46,078 nt of DNA from Mycolicibacterium peregrinum (GCF_001665625.1 NZ_LZSY01000114.1:1-46078), one strand, 5' to 3'. Positions 1-8,846 are shown, counted from the stretch's first letter. Numbers and translations: made by a program. The notes: generated from the sequence alone by a model not told the origin.

Positions 1-9
1 ACTGGGCCT

Positions 10-71
10 ACGCGCGCATTTTCAATGAGGCAACGAATCACCCGTACGCGCGCATTTCTGATGAGTCAACG
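10..71. repeat. Two-copy imperfect direct repeat upstream of the HNH gene
   Basis: Two copies of about 26 bp (10-35 and 46-71) share an identical ACGCGCGCATT start and a nearly identical second half ending CAACG, 36 bp apart. They lie just before the DUF222/HNH gene and could be paired operator half-sites or remnants of a longer repeat cut by the window edge. Function is unknown. Confidence 0.6.
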
Positions 72-101
72 CGGTCATACCGCTGTGGCATAGTCGAAAA
101 T

Positions 102-1391
102 ATGTTCGATATGTCCAGGTTGTCGCAGGTCAACCCGCATGATGACGAGGCGACGCTGCATCGGCGCATCGAGGAACTCGAGCGGGCCAAGTCGGCCGCG
201 GCTGCCGGGCAGGCCCGGTGTGCGGCCCTGTTGGACGCGAAGCGCCGGGCCGCCGAGGCGGCGGCGGGAGTGTCGCGCGCCAAACTGGGCCGCGGGGTGG
301 CTTCGGAGGTTGCGCTGGCTCGTCATGATTCGCCGAACCGGGGGAGTCGGCATCTCGGGTTCGCCAAGGCGCTGGTGTACGAGATGCCGCATACGTTGGC
401 GGCGCTGGAGTCCGGCGTGTTGTCAGAATGGCGGGCCACGTTGATCGTGCGGGAGTCGGCGTGCCTGTCGGTCGAGGATCGGCGTGAATTGGACGCCGAG
501 ATGTGTGCCGACGTCACGAAGCTCGACGGTATGGGTGACAAGCGAATTGAGGCGGACGCCAAGAAGATCGCGTACCGCCTGGATCCGCAGGCTGTCGTCG
601 ACCGGGCGGCGAAGGCGGCAGAGGACCGGAATGTCTGGATCCGGCCGGCACCGGACTGCATGGCGCGGCTGACGGTGTTGTTGCCGGTGCAGAAGGGCGT
701 CGGCGTGTATGCGGCGCTCAAACGCAGCGCTGATACGACGTTCGACGGTCGGACCCGCGGGCAGGTGATGGCCGACACCGTGGCAGAGCGGGTGACCGGC
801 CGCCCTGTCACGGTGCCTGAGCCGGTAGCGGTCAATCTGTTGCTCTCCGACCAGACCCTGTTGGCGGGCGACGAGAACCCGGCCGTGGTCGAGGGATACG
901 GGCCGGTGCCGGCGTCGGTGGCCCGTTCCCTCGTGAGTGACGCGGTGGCCGACGAACGGTCGCGTGCGACGCTGCGGCGGCTCTACCGGCATCCGGTGTC
1001 CGGTGCATTGGCGGCGATGGAGTCGCGGTCGCGGCTGTTTCCCAAGGCGCTGGCCCAATTCATCGGATTGCGGGATCAGACCTGCAGAACCCCGTACTGC
1101 GACGCGCCGATCCGCCATCACGACCACGCCCAACCGCATGCCGGGGGTGGTCCCACCAGTGCGCGCAACGGTCTCGGCGAATGCGAACGGTGCAACTACG
1201 TCAAAGAGTCACCCGGGTGGAGGGTGACGACCAGTGACGAGAACGGCCTACACACAGCCGAATTCGTCACTCCGACGGGGGTGGCCTATCGGTCCGCCGC
1301 CCCGCCGCCACCCGGGCCAGTCGAGAGGTACGAGAGCGTGACCGAGTTGCGGGTCGCGATCGAGTTCGCGCGCTGCCCGGCCGCGGCTTAG
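102..1391 (+). CDS. DUF222 / HNH endonuclease domain protein (REP13E12 family)
   Basis: A 429-residue protein with the organisation of mycobacterial 13E12-repeat proteins. The N-terminal part (about 1-310) is a helical, charged DUF222-type region. The C-terminal part (about 328-372) is an HNH-like zinc finger with C328, a second Cys five residues on, an HHDHAQP stretch, GGGPTS, a central N and a CERCNYVKE ending. The usual last His is replaced by Asn, as in other members of this subfamily that I recall. It is probably a DNA-binding or nicking protein, but its substrate is unknown. In M. tuberculosis, copies of this family form REP13E12 elements, some of which serve as phiRv1 integration sites. 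An ATG at 111 is an alternative start; no clear ribosome binding site is visible before either. Confidence 0.85.
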   Translation: MFDMSRLSQVNPHDDEATLHRRIEELERAKSAAAAGQARCAALLDAKRRAAEAAAGVSRAKLGRGVASEVALARHDSPNRGSRHLGFAKALVYEMPHTLAALESGVLSEWRATLIVRESACLSVEDRRELDAEMCADVTKLDGMGDKRIEADAKKIAYRLDPQAVVDRAAKAAEDRNVWIRPAPDCMARLTVLLPVQKGVGVYAALKRSADTTFDGRTRGQVMADTVAERVTGRPVTVPEPVAVNLLLSDQTLLAGDENPAVVEGYGPVPASVARSLVSDAVADERSRATLRRLYRHPVSGALAAMESRSRLFPKALAQFIGLRDQTCRTPYCDAPIRHHDHAQPHAGGGPTSARNGLGECERCNYVKESPGWRVTTSDENGLHTAEFVTPTGVAYRSAAPPPPGPVERYESVTELRVAIEFARCPAAA

Positions 1392-1420
1392 TCACCGCGG
1401 CTTGGTAACGCGGGTTAGTC
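1381..1420. repeat. 14-bp tandem repeat carrying the stop codons of two convergent genes
   Basis: Unit 1381-1394 (CCGCGGCTTAGTCA) is followed by 1395-1408 (CCGCGGCTTGGTAA) and a degenerate third copy at 1409-1420. The HNH gene's TAG (1389-1391) is in the first copy and the VOC gene's stop (1415-1417, minus strand) is in the third, so both genes end inside the same repeated unit. Confidence 0.7.
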
Positions 1421-1834
1421 CGTGCGTTGGGTCAGCCGGATGCTGTTGCCCGATGGGTCACGGAACCCGGAGTCGATGCCGTAGGGCATCTGATTGGGCG
1501 GCTCGGTGAACTCGACGCCGCGGGCGGTGAGCTCCTCGTAGCTCTTCTGGCAGTCGTCGGTGGTCAGAAACACCGTGCCGGCGAAGCCCTTTGCGGTCAG
1601 ATCCTGGACCTGCTTGCGGGTCGATTCATCCATCACGGGCTCGCCGGGTACAGCCATCAGCACGATGCCGACGTCCTCCTGTCCCGGCGGGCCGACCGTG
1701 ACCCACCGGAAGTTGCCCATCTCCTCCGGAAACGAAACATCTTCGCGCACTTCCATTCCCACCTTTTCGGTCCAGAACTTCAACGCGACTTCCTGATCGT
1801 GAACCCACAGATGCGTGTAAGCGATTTTCATCAT
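1415..1834 (-). CDS. VOC family (glyoxalase/bleomycin resistance-like) protein
   Basis: A 139-residue single-module protein with the paired beta-alpha-beta-beta-beta pattern of the vicinal oxygen chelate superfamily. It opens IAYTHLWVHDQEVALKFW and closes with GIDSGFRDPSGNSIRL. Members bind a divalent metal and act as lyases, dioxygenases or resistance proteins; the substrate cannot be read from the sequence. Candidate metal ligands are the early His (THLW) and acidic residues in the second half. It lies 9 bp downstream of the AraC-type regulator on the same strand and is almost certainly co-transcribed, so it is the likely target of that regulator. Start is ATG 1834 or the next ATG at 1831. 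Confidence 0.9.
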   Translation of the reverse strand: MMKIAYTHLWVHDQEVALKFWTEKVGMEVREDVSFPEEMGNFRWVTVGPPGQEDVGIVLMAVPGEPVMDESTRKQVQDLTAKGFAGTVFLTTDDCQKSYEELTARGVEFTEPPNQMPYGIDSGFRDPSGNSIRLTQRTD

Positions 1835-1843
1835 GAGCAGACG

Positions 1844-2296
1844 CTACGTCCGCTCTGGCCCGGCCGTCTTCTCCGTTTGTGCTGTCTTGGCTCGGCCGGT
1901 GTGGGCCCGCCGGGTATCGCGCGCCAGAATGCAACTGGGCACCGGGGCGCGCAGCATCGCAGGCGGCAGGCCGGCGCGATAGGCCGCGGGAGGCTTGCCG
2001 TACACGCGAGCGAAACTGGTGGTGAACGACCCCACGCTGTGTAGGCCGACCATCACGCAGATGTCCGCCACCGAGCGGTCGGTGTTGCGCAGCAGCGCCG
2101 CAGCCCGTTCCAGGCGCCGGCTCTGCAGATAGGCGCGCGGAGACTCACCGAAGGTGCGGGTGAACGTGCGGCTGAAATGCGCCCGGGACAAGCCGGCCGC
2201 CGCGGCAAGGTCGTCGACGGTGATCGGATCCGCGTAGCGGGCGTCCGCCAGATCCTTCGCACGGAGCAAATATCGTGCCGGTGGCACCTGAGCCAT
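1844..2296 (-). CDS. Small AraC/XylS-type transcriptional regulator
   Basis: About 150 residues, almost all of it the double helix-turn-helix DNA-binding domain of AraC proteins: the first HTH around VDDLAAAAGLSRAHFSRTF, then SPRAYLQSRRLERAAALL, and a second HTH around VADICVMVGLHSVGSFTTSF. There is no room for an N-terminal ligand-binding domain. The family is about 250-300 residues when that domain is present. The C-terminal 35 or so residues are basic and low-complexity. The ATG at 2296 is chosen because any longer reading would run into rnpB (starts 2321). With that start only 24 bp separate the two 5' ends, so the promoter of this gene must overlap rnpB. Confidence 0.88.
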   Translation of the reverse strand: MAQVPPARYLLRAKDLADARYADPITVDDLAAAAGLSRAHFSRTFTRTFGESPRAYLQSRRLERAAALLRNTDRSVADICVMVGLHSVGSFTTSFARVYGKPPAAYRAGLPPAMLRAPVPSCILARDTRRAHTGRAKTAQTEKTAGPERT

Positions 2297-2307
2297 GATT
2301 TTGAGGG

Positions 2308-2313
2308 TAGTCT
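2308..2313 (+). promoter_or_regulatory. Candidate -10 box of rnpB
   Basis: TAGTCT fits TANNNT and ends 7 nt before the inferred 5' end of RNase P RNA at 2321. No good -35 is visible, which is common in mycobacteria. Confidence 0.5.
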
Positions 2314-2320
2314 GACCAGC

Positions 2321-2722
<402 letters not shown>

Positions 2723-2732
2723 CCTCAGCCCC

Positions 2733-4223
2733 CTAGTGGGCCTTGCGCACCGCCTTGGCCAACTTCTTCAGCGCGTCGTCCAACAACGCCCGGGACTGCT
2801 GGGCGGCGTCGTGCTCCTGTTGATAGAGCAGCCCGTAGGTGAAGGTGTCCTCGCCGGCGGCATGTGCGGCATCGGCTTGGGTGCTCAGGTGTGCCTTGCT
2901 CACCACGCTGTCCTGGTGGTCGCCCAGCAGGGACTGGATGCTCTTCGCCCGATCGGACACCTTGTCCGCCCCGGTGGCAGCCGCGGTATAACGAAGCCGT
3001 TTGGCGCCCTTGCGGATCCGGTGTAGCGCCTCATCCTTCTCCTCGGCGCTGGCATCTTCGGCAGCCACCGCCGCGGCGGTCTTGGCCGCCTTACGTACCC
3101 GCTTGTACGCGGCGTCGATGGTCACCGAAGGCGCAGAGCCGTCCGCAGATTCGGGCTTCTCGGCACCGACCAACTCTTCCAGTGAGTCCAGCAACCGGAA
3201 GTAGCGTTGTGACCGCATCGCCAACAGCGAACGTCGCCAACCCGCGGTGTAGCGGCGGTTGGCACCCTCGACCAGACGCTGGCGCACCGGGCCGCGGACC
3301 AGCTCGGCGGGCATCTCGTCGAGTGCGCGCTGATAACGCTCGCCCAGCACCTCGGCATCGCGGGCCACACCCAGGACAGCGGCCAGCGCCCGCAACTCGT
3401 CGAGCACCCAGCCGTCGTCATCCAGCCCGAAAGAGTCCTTGGACTCCTGCAGCAGACTGCGGATCTTGCGGGTCGTAACCCGCATCTGATGTACCGAGTC
3501 GTAGGCGTCCGCGCGTACGGCCCGGTCCCACTCCAGCAGCGCGTCGATCTGCTCGGCGATGGCCCGGTGCACCGGATCAGCCGGGGGCGTCGGGGCCGGG
3601 GCCTGGTCGGTACCGAGGACCTTGGCCAGCTTCGAACCGTGCCCGGCCGGTTCCGCGCCGGCATCCGCGAGCCGGTTCGACAGTCGATCCATCAGGTCGT
3701 CGGGCACATCGGCGGTGAGCAGTTCCAGCTCCCACTCGCGCCAGCTCTGTTCTTCGCCTTCGGTGGCCGAAGCGGTCACCCGGTCATCACAGAATTCGGC
3801 CAGTGCGACGCCGTCCGCTCCGTGCAGTACCTCGACGTGGCGTTCGGTGCTGATCCGGGCCACCGGAGCCAGCGGACGATCCCGGACGATCGCCAGCACG
3901 ATGTCGCGCAGATCCTCGGGCACTGTGTCGGTGCCCGCGCCCAGAGGCGCGCGGACCTCGGTGCGGGTGTCGACTCCGGCCGGGAGCTTCAGGTGCCAGC
4001 CCGCGTCGTTGCCGCCGGTGCGGCGCCGCAACGTGATGCGGTGCGCTGCCAGGTCGCGATCAGGGGTGTCGAAGTACACCGCATCCAGATGCTGGGTCGG
4101 GGTGTGTTCCACCTCGGTGACGGCCGACAAACCCTCGAACGAGGGCGAGACGGTGTCCTCGGTGACGGCGAACTTCCGCTCGATTTCGGTGTATCTCGCG
4201 GTCTTGGATTTGCCGGGAGCCAT
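2733..4223 (-). CDS. CYTH and CHAD domain-containing protein
   Basis: A 496-residue protein with an N-terminal CYTH domain (about 10-205) and a C-terminal CHAD domain (about 215-490). The CYTH signature ExExK is E13-x-E15-x-K17. CYTH tunnel enzymes hydrolyse triphosphate substrates (tripolyphosphate, thiamine triphosphate). CHAD is a histidine-rich helical domain that binds polyphosphate, seen here in VHQMRVTTRKIRSLLQ and LHRIRKGAKRLRYTAA. Together they suggest polyphosphate handling, though mycobacterial members are not well characterised. The ATG at 4223 is preceded by GAAGG with 5-nt spacing. An upstream extension to 4277 is possible but lacks a site. It is the counterpart of Rv2226 and is convergent with rnpB (10-bp gap). 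Confidence 0.93.
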   Translation of the reverse strand: MAPGKSKTARYTEIERKFAVTEDTVSPSFEGLSAVTEVEHTPTQHLDAVYFDTPDRDLAAHRITLRRRTGGNDAGWHLKLPAGVDTRTEVRAPLGAGTDTVPEDLRDIVLAIVRDRPLAPVARISTERHVEVLHGADGVALAEFCDDRVTASATEGEEQSWREWELELLTADVPDDLMDRLSNRLADAGAEPAGHGSKLAKVLGTDQAPAPTPPADPVHRAIAEQIDALLEWDRAVRADAYDSVHQMRVTTRKIRSLLQESKDSFGLDDDGWVLDELRALAAVLGVARDAEVLGERYQRALDEMPAELVRGPVRQRLVEGANRRYTAGWRRSLLAMRSQRYFRLLDSLEELVGAEKPESADGSAPSVTIDAAYKRVRKAAKTAAAVAAEDASAEEKDEALHRIRKGAKRLRYTAAATGADKVSDRAKSIQSLLGDHQDSVVSKAHLSTQADAAHAAGEDTFTYGLLYQQEHDAAQQSRALLDDALKKLAKAVRKAH

Positions 4224-4373
4224 AGTCACCTTCGCTGTGCACCGGAGGCGGGAGATCGGATGGCACCAGCGTGCCATATTCGGGTGGGTGCCACGACCGG
4301 TGTCCGGTCACAGCAACATCAAGACTTGGCGCTGTCCCGACCGCGCTGACGGTCATGTCCGCAGACGTCTCTT

Positions 4374-4379
4374 ACTGTT
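4374..4379 (+). promoter_or_regulatory. -10 box giving a leaderless tetR transcript
   Basis: TACTGT fits TANNNT and lies 6 nt before the ATG at 4386, the spacing of mycobacterial leaderless promoters. A CAGCAAC/GTTGCTG inverted pair (4311-4317 and 4377-4383) flanks the region, but its 59-bp spacing makes operator function doubtful. Confidence 0.5.
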
Positions 4380-4385
4380 GCTGGC

Positions 4386-5084
4386 ATGGGGGCTGAGACG
4401 ACACCGGCGAGCGCCAGTGCCGGGCGCGGACGCCCGCGGCTGGAGCGGCCGCGGCGACCGGGCACGACTGCCCGGGAACAGATCCTTGACGCCGCCGCCG
4501 AACTGTTCACCAACCACGGCTACGCCAGCACCTCGACCCGGCGGATCGCCGACGAGGTCGGGGTGCGACAAGCCTCGCTGTATCACCATTTCGCCACCAA
4601 GGACGACATCCTCGACGCCCTGCTGGCCGGCACCGTCGACGAGGCCCTGCGCCTGGGCGCCGAATTGCTCGACGGCGCGGGTACGGCGGCGCAACGCCTG
4701 CACATCCTCGCCGTCGCCGATGCGCGCCAGTTGTGTGCGGGACGGTGGAATCTGGGTGCCCTCTATCTGCTTCCCGAGCTCCGGACCGACCGGTTCGCGC
4801 CGTTCCGGCAACGACGCGCCGAGCTTCGCGAGGTGTACCGCAGATTGTCAGAGGCGGTGATCGCCGAGTGCGGTGGTCCACCCGCGGCCGCCGACCTGCC
4901 GTTCCGATTGGTGGAATCGGTGGTCAACACCCGCTCCGACGAGGTCGAGGGCACGCCCGCGCAGCCCTGGGTGATCGCGGAGGCGGCGCTGCGGATCCTC
5001 GGGTTCGACGGCGACTTCAGTCCGCTGGTGACTGCCACCGCGGCTCGACTGGGGGTGCGACCGCCGCAAACCCCGGCCCGCTAG
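4386..5084 (+). CDS. TetR/AcrR family transcriptional regulator
   Basis: A 232-residue protein with a basic N-terminal arm (RGRPRLERPRRPG) and a TetR helix-turn-helix at about 27-75, including REQILDAAAELFTNHGYAST and VGVRQASLYHHFATKDDIL. The rest is an all-helical ligand and dimerisation domain with no recognisable ligand. It sits 10 bp upstream of a crotonase gene on the same strand and probably controls it, possibly sensing an acyl-CoA or related lipid. No ribosome binding site precedes the ATG; the -10 box 6 nt upstream indicates a leaderless mRNA. Confidence 0.92.
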   Translation: MGAETTPASASAGRGRPRLERPRRPGTTAREQILDAAAELFTNHGYASTSTRRIADEVGVRQASLYHHFATKDDILDALLAGTVDEALRLGAELLDGAGTAAQRLHILAVADARQLCAGRWNLGALYLLPELRTDRFAPFRQRRAELREVYRRLSEAVIAECGGPPAAADLPFRLVESVVNTRSDEVEGTPAQPWVIAEAALRILGFDGDFSPLVTATAARLGVRPPQTPAR

Positions 5085-5087
5085 AGT
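5082..5087 (+). promoter_or_regulatory. Possible internal -10 box overlapping the tetR stop codon
   Basis: TAGAGT begins with the TAG stop of tetR and ends 7 nt before the GTG start of the crotonase gene at 5095. The spacing suits a leaderless transcript, which would let the enzyme be expressed apart from its regulator. Confidence 0.45.
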
Positions 5088-5094
5088 TCGGGCC

Positions 5095-5880
5095 GTGACC
5101 GAGCCCACCTATGAAGCCATCTCGTTCGAACAGTCCGGAGCCGTCGCGTACATCACGCTGAACCGCCCGGACGCCGCGAATGGCATGAACGACACCATGA
5201 CTCGCGAACTGGCCGACGCTGCGCGGCGCTGCGACACGCCTGCGACCAAGGTCGTGGTGCTGACCGGTGCGGGCCGGTTCTTCTGCGCGGGTGGCGACCT
5301 GAAATCGTTCGCCACCGCACCCGACCGGGGCCAGTTCATCAAGGGCGTCGCCGACGACCTGCACCAGGCCATCTCGTCGTTCGCCCGGATGGACGCCGTG
5401 CTGATCACCGCGGTCAACGGCACCGCGGCCGGCGCCGGGTTCAGCCTCGCGGTGACCGGTGACCTGGTCCTGGCCGCCGAATCCGCCACCTTCACCATGG
5501 CCTACACCAAGGTGGGCCTGAGCCCCGACGGCAGCGCGTCCTATCACCTGCCGCGACTCGTCGGCTTGCGCCGGGCGCAGGAACTCATCCTCACCAACCG
5601 CACGCTCTCGGCCACCGAGGCGCAGGAGTGGGGACTGGTCACCGAGGTGGTCGTCGGCGACGAACTGGCCGCGCGTGCCGCCAAACTGGCCGAGCAGGTG
5701 GCCACCGGGTCCGGCGGATCCAACGGCGCGGTCAAGTCGCTGCTGGTGTCCTCGTTCAAGAACAGCCTCGAAGAGCAGATGGCTGCCGAAGGGCGGTTCA
5801 TCGCCGAGCGGGCCAACTCCGCCGACGGCCGCGAGGGCGTCGACGCGTTCCTGGCCAAGCGCAAGCCTGACTTCGCCTAG
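5095..5880 (+). CDS. Enoyl-CoA hydratase/isomerase (crotonase) family protein
   Basis: A 261-residue protein of normal crotonase length starting at GTG. The CoA-binding and oxyanion-hole segments are visible: ITLNRPDAANGMN, FFCAGGDLKSF and NGTAAGAGFSLA. The segment TKVGLSPDGSASYHLPRLVG has Asp where classic hydratases carry the second catalytic Glu. That LSPDGG/S-type pattern is typical of PaaG-like isomerases and dienoyl-CoA isomerases rather than of hydratases, so isomerase activity is more likely; the substrate is unknown. It follows the tetR gene by 10 bp and ends in a short tandem repeat shared with the convergent propeller gene. Confidence 0.92.
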   Translation: MTEPTYEAISFEQSGAVAYITLNRPDAANGMNDTMTRELADAARRCDTPATKVVVLTGAGRFFCAGGDLKSFATAPDRGQFIKGVADDLHQAISSFARMDAVLITAVNGTAAGAGFSLAVTGDLVLAAESATFTMAYTKVGLSPDGSASYHLPRLVGLRRAQELILTNRTLSATEAQEWGLVTEVVVGDELAARAAKLAEQVATGSGGSNGAVKSLLVSSFKNSLEEQMAAEGRFIAERANSADGREGVDAFLAKRKPDFA

Positions 5881-5882
5881 GC

Positions 5883-5920
5883 GCTCGGGCCGCGAACGCT
5901 CAGGCCGCGAACACTCAGGC
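5883..5920. repeat. 15-bp tandem repeat (2.5 copies) between convergent genes
   Basis: GCTCGGGCCGCGAAC (5883-5897) is repeated as GCTCAGGCCGCGAAC (5898-5912), then partially (5913-5920). The last partial copy contains the stop codon of the minus-strand propeller gene (5915-5917). Confidence 0.65.
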
Positions 5921-7744
5921 ATAGCCCTCGATCACCACGGTCTCCATGTCGGGAACGTCCTGGCGTAGTGCCAACACGACGCCGGGCGCGGCCACCAGTC
6001 CGAGGATCGCGTCGAAGGGGACTTCGGACATCGGCTGACAGGTCGTATTGCTGAACATCCGCAAGAACGAATGTTCGTCGTACCTGAAGTTCGGGCCGTA
6101 GTCGTACACCACGAAGCCATCGCGCAACGCCACGTAACCCACTTCGGACTGCCTGCGGTCCGGCAACAGAGAGCCCGCGGCCTCTAGCGGGGTTGTGGTG
6201 GCGCATTTCGGCTTTCCGTCGTTGCCGTACACCGACAGCACGTCCCACCTGCGTCCGTTGTAGTGGTGGCGGACCAGGAAGTCGTCGGCGGGTGCCGGTG
6301 TGGTCTGCGCGCCGACATCCACCGGCAGCGGCACGACGAGTTGCCTACCCGGATCGACGTAGAAATCGCTCGCGCGCTGCGGGTCGTTCGCATCGACCCG
6401 TAGGTACAGGCCGGACGAGCCGGTCGGGAACGGGTAGACCGAATAGTCGCGCCAGGAATCGTCATCGAGGGATACGTCCGGCAAGTAGGTGTGCTCCCAG
6501 AGCTTCTCACCGTTCAGCGGATCGGCTGCGAGGATTCTCTGGTTCACCACGCGCCGCCCGTCGTTCTCGCGCTCGCACCACAACAGGGACGTGAGGCGGT
6601 TGCCGGTATCGGCCGCGCGTTGCTCCTTGCAGTCGCCACGGGGATTGGCCACCGACCACATCGGTTCACCGGTGCGGGCATCGAAACGGGTCCAGGTCTC
6701 GTCGGTGCGGTCGATGAGAAACGGATCGGGGTCATATAGACCCGATTCGCCGAGGAACGCCGATGTCAACCGCGCGTCCCGGCGGGTCCACAGCCATTGC
6801 CCGGTAACGGCGTCCAGGCCCAGCAGAACATATTTCCGGTCCCGGGCGAGGGACGGTGCGGCACCGAAGTCCGCTATGACCACGGTGGCCCCCTGGTCGT
6901 AGACCCGCGCCGACATGACGGTCTTTCCCGGTCCGGTTCTGCGATAGTGCCACCGCTCGTTGCCGTCGGCACCATAGGCGGTGACGGCTCCCGCGTGAGT
7001 GACCACAAAACCCGCTCCTGCCGGCCAGATTTCGTATTGGGGATCGGCGGACGTGCCGAGCGCGGCAGGTAGTTTCACGCTGAATTTATGCTGGCCGAGC
7101 GCTGTCGGGTACGGCGGAACGTCGACTCGATCCGCCGTGGTCGCGTCGATGAATCTGGCGTCGTTACCGGCGAACCCCGCGGCGACGGCCACCGCCCCGG
7201 ACACCACGACCGCGACGACGACACCGACCACCAGCGCCGACTTCACGCGTCGAGTCCACCAGGGCAGCCCGAAGCCCGCGAACACCGTGGCGACTGCACC
7301 TGCGATGGCAAGCACCCAGGCACCGATCGCCGCTGGCAGCGCCGCTGTGATGGGGCCTTCACTCATGACTTCCCGGACGTAGCCCAGCGCGCCGGTGCTG
7401 AATGCGGCGAGGAACACGAGGGCGCAGACCGCCACTACGCCCACGGAGGCCCAACGGGGTGGCAGAGCCGCAGCCCGAGACCGCATGGTGCGCTGAAGGG
7501 GGATCAGAAGCAGTACGGCGACGACGGCTGCCGACACCGAAAGGAAGGTGGCCGAGTTCCACGGATGCTCGTCGACGCCCGAAGGGGGAGCGGCATCGCC
7601 GACCACGCCGAACTTGGCGTCGAGGCGACTCCAGACGGCCAGTGCAATCGCCGACAACAGCAGGACAATGGCGGCGCCGGCAGAGAACGAGGCAATTCGA
7701 CTCGGTGGGGCGCCGTCAGCGGGCTTGTCTTGGTCGCTGTTCAC
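5915..7744 (-). CDS. Membrane-anchored PQQ-like beta-propeller protein, function unknown
   Basis: About 609 residues. The N-terminal 190 residues hold about five hydrophobic segments (roughly 17-38, 64-84, 97-122, 133-160 and 169-190). The remaining 400 or so form a probable extracytoplasmic domain with repeated blades of the PQQ/outer-membrane-assembly type, for example VTAYGADGNERWHYR, LLGLDAVTGQWLWTRR, TRFDARTGEPMWSV and ILAADPLNGEKLWEH. Such propellers are often protein-binding scaffolds, and nothing here shows an enzyme active site. GTG 7744 (VNSDQDKP) is taken as start; TTG 7768 and GTG 7759 are in frame. It stands alone between two convergent or co-directional units and is separated from panB by a strong terminator. 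Confidence 0.85.
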   Translation of the reverse strand: MNSDQDKPADGAPPSRIASFSAGAAIVLLLSAIALAVWSRLDAKFGVVGDAAPPSGVDEHPWNSATFLSVSAAVVAVLLLIPLQRTMRSRAAALPPRWASVGVVAVCALVFLAAFSTGALGYVREVMSEGPITAALPAAIGAWVLAIAGAVATVFAGFGLPWWTRRVKSALVVGVVVAVVVSGAVAVAAGFAGNDARFIDATTADRVDVPPYPTALGQHKFSVKLPAALGTSADPQYEIWPAGAGFVVTHAGAVTAYGADGNERWHYRRTGPGKTVMSARVYDQGATVVIADFGAAPSLARDRKYVLLGLDAVTGQWLWTRRDARLTSAFLGESGLYDPDPFLIDRTDETWTRFDARTGEPMWSVANPRGDCKEQRAADTGNRLTSLLWCERENDGRRVVNQRILAADPLNGEKLWEHTYLPDVSLDDDSWRDYSVYPFPTGSSGLYLRVDANDPQRASDFYVDPGRQLVVPLPVDVGAQTTPAPADDFLVRHHYNGRRWDVLSVYGNDGKPKCATTTPLEAAGSLLPDRRQSEVGYVALRDGFVVYDYGPNFRYDEHSFLRMFSNTTCQPMSEVPFDAILGLVAAPGVVLALRQDVPDMETVVIEGYA

Positions 7745-7778
7745 ACGCCCAATCGTCACACGGATCAACGCACCGCCA

Positions 7779-7829
7779 GATCAACAAAAACGTCGCTGAA
7801 TCCGTTCTCCAGCGACGTTTTCGTTGATC
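7779..7829. terminator. Bidirectional intrinsic terminator downstream of panB
   Basis: Arms 7779-7798 and 7810-7829 pair over 20 bp with one mismatch around an 11-nt loop. The GC core ACGTCGCTG/CAGCGACGT is followed by TTTTT on the minus strand and TTTT on the plus strand, so it can stop panB transcription and any opposing transcript. It also lies just upstream of the propeller gene. Confidence 0.8.
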
Positions 7830-7842
7830 TCGGCGGGGGAGA

Positions 7843-8688
7843 TCAGTAAGAGTGCTCTTCGGCCGGGAACACCCCGGACGCCACGTCGTGGGCGTACTGC
7901 GTTGCCGCACGGTGCAGTTCGCCGCCCACGTCGCCGAAACGCTTCACGAACTTGGCGGTCTTACCACTGGTGAGTCCGGCCATGTCCTGCCAGACGAGCA
8001 CCTGGGCATCGCAGTTGGGGCCGGCCCCGATGCCGACGGTGGGGATGGTCAACTTGCCGGTGATCTGCGTGGCCAGCTCGGCGGGCACCATCTCCAGCAC
8101 CACCGCGATGGCACCGGCTTCCTGCACGGCGATCGCGTCGTGAATGGTCTGCTCGGCGGCATCGCCGCGACCCTGCACGCGGAACCCGCCCAGCCCGTTG
8201 ACACTCTGCGGCGTGAAGCCGATGTGCGCGACCACCGGGATACCCGCGGCGGACAGCGTCGCGATCTGATCGGCCATCCGCTCACCACCCTCGAGTTTGA
8301 TGGCCTGCGCGCCGGTCTCCTTCATGAAGCGGGTGGCGGTCGCCAGCGCCTGGGTGGGGCTGCTCTCGTAGCTGCCGAACGGCAGGTCGGCGATCACCAG
8401 GGCGTGCGGGGCGCCCTTGACTACCGCGCGGGCCAACGGGATCAGCTCATCGATGGAGATCGGCACGGTGGTGTCGTAGCCGTAGACCACGTTTGCGGCC
8501 GAGTCGCCGACCAGCAGTACCGGAATCTCGGCCTCGTCGAATACCCGGGCGCTGGAGTAGTCGTAACACGTGAGCATCGCCCACTTGTGGCCTTCGGACT
8601 TCCACTTTTGCAGTGTCAGCGTGCGGACTTTGGTGCGCGGCTTGGCTTCGACAGAATCGGAAGCACCATAAACAGACTGTTCAGACAT
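7843..8688 (-). CDS. panB: 3-methyl-2-oxobutanoate hydroxymethyltransferase
   Basis: A 281-residue ketopantoate hydroxymethyltransferase, the first committed step of pantothenate and CoA synthesis. It transfers a hydroxymethyl group from 5,10-methylene-tetrahydrofolate to 2-oxoisovalerate in the cytoplasm. Family motifs seen: [34 protein letters not shown] (metal-binding Asp), [22 protein letters not shown] and the catalytic-Glu segment VLEMVP. The ATG at 8688 is preceded by AAGGGA at suitable spacing; longer forms read into the divergent intergenic region. It is the counterpart of Rv2225 and is divergent from the acyltransferase gene, with a 158-bp gap that must hold both promoters. Confidence 0.97.
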   Translation of the reverse strand: MSEQSVYGASDSVEAKPRTKVRTLTLQKWKSEGHKWAMLTCYDYSSARVFDEAEIPVLLVGDSAANVVYGYDTTVPISIDELIPLARAVVKGAPHALVIADLPFGSYESSPTQALATATRFMKETGAQAIKLEGGERMADQIATLSAAGIPVVAHIGFTPQSVNGLGGFRVQGRGDAAEQTIHDAIAVQEAGAIAVVLEMVPAELATQITGKLTIPTVGIGAGPNCDAQVLVWQDMAGLTSGKTAKFVKRFGDVGGELHRAATQYAHDVASGVFPAEEHSY

Positions 8689-8833
8689 CGTCGTCCCTTG
8701 TGATGGTCGGTTCGATCCTCGAGGCCGCTCTGCGGTCCCCGGGTTCGGCTGACAATTGCAAGTCTGCCACTGCACGTATTGAAGGCCAAAGCGACGTTCG
8801 AGTGGATTTCCTCACAGTTCGTGCGCGGAGCCC

Positions 8834-8839
8834 TAACAT
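8834..8839 (+). promoter_or_regulatory. -10 box giving a leaderless acyltransferase transcript
   Basis: TAACAT fits TANNNT and ends 7 nt before the ATG at 8847. No ribosome binding site is present. Confidence 0.5.
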
Positions 8840-8846
8840 CAGCGGC

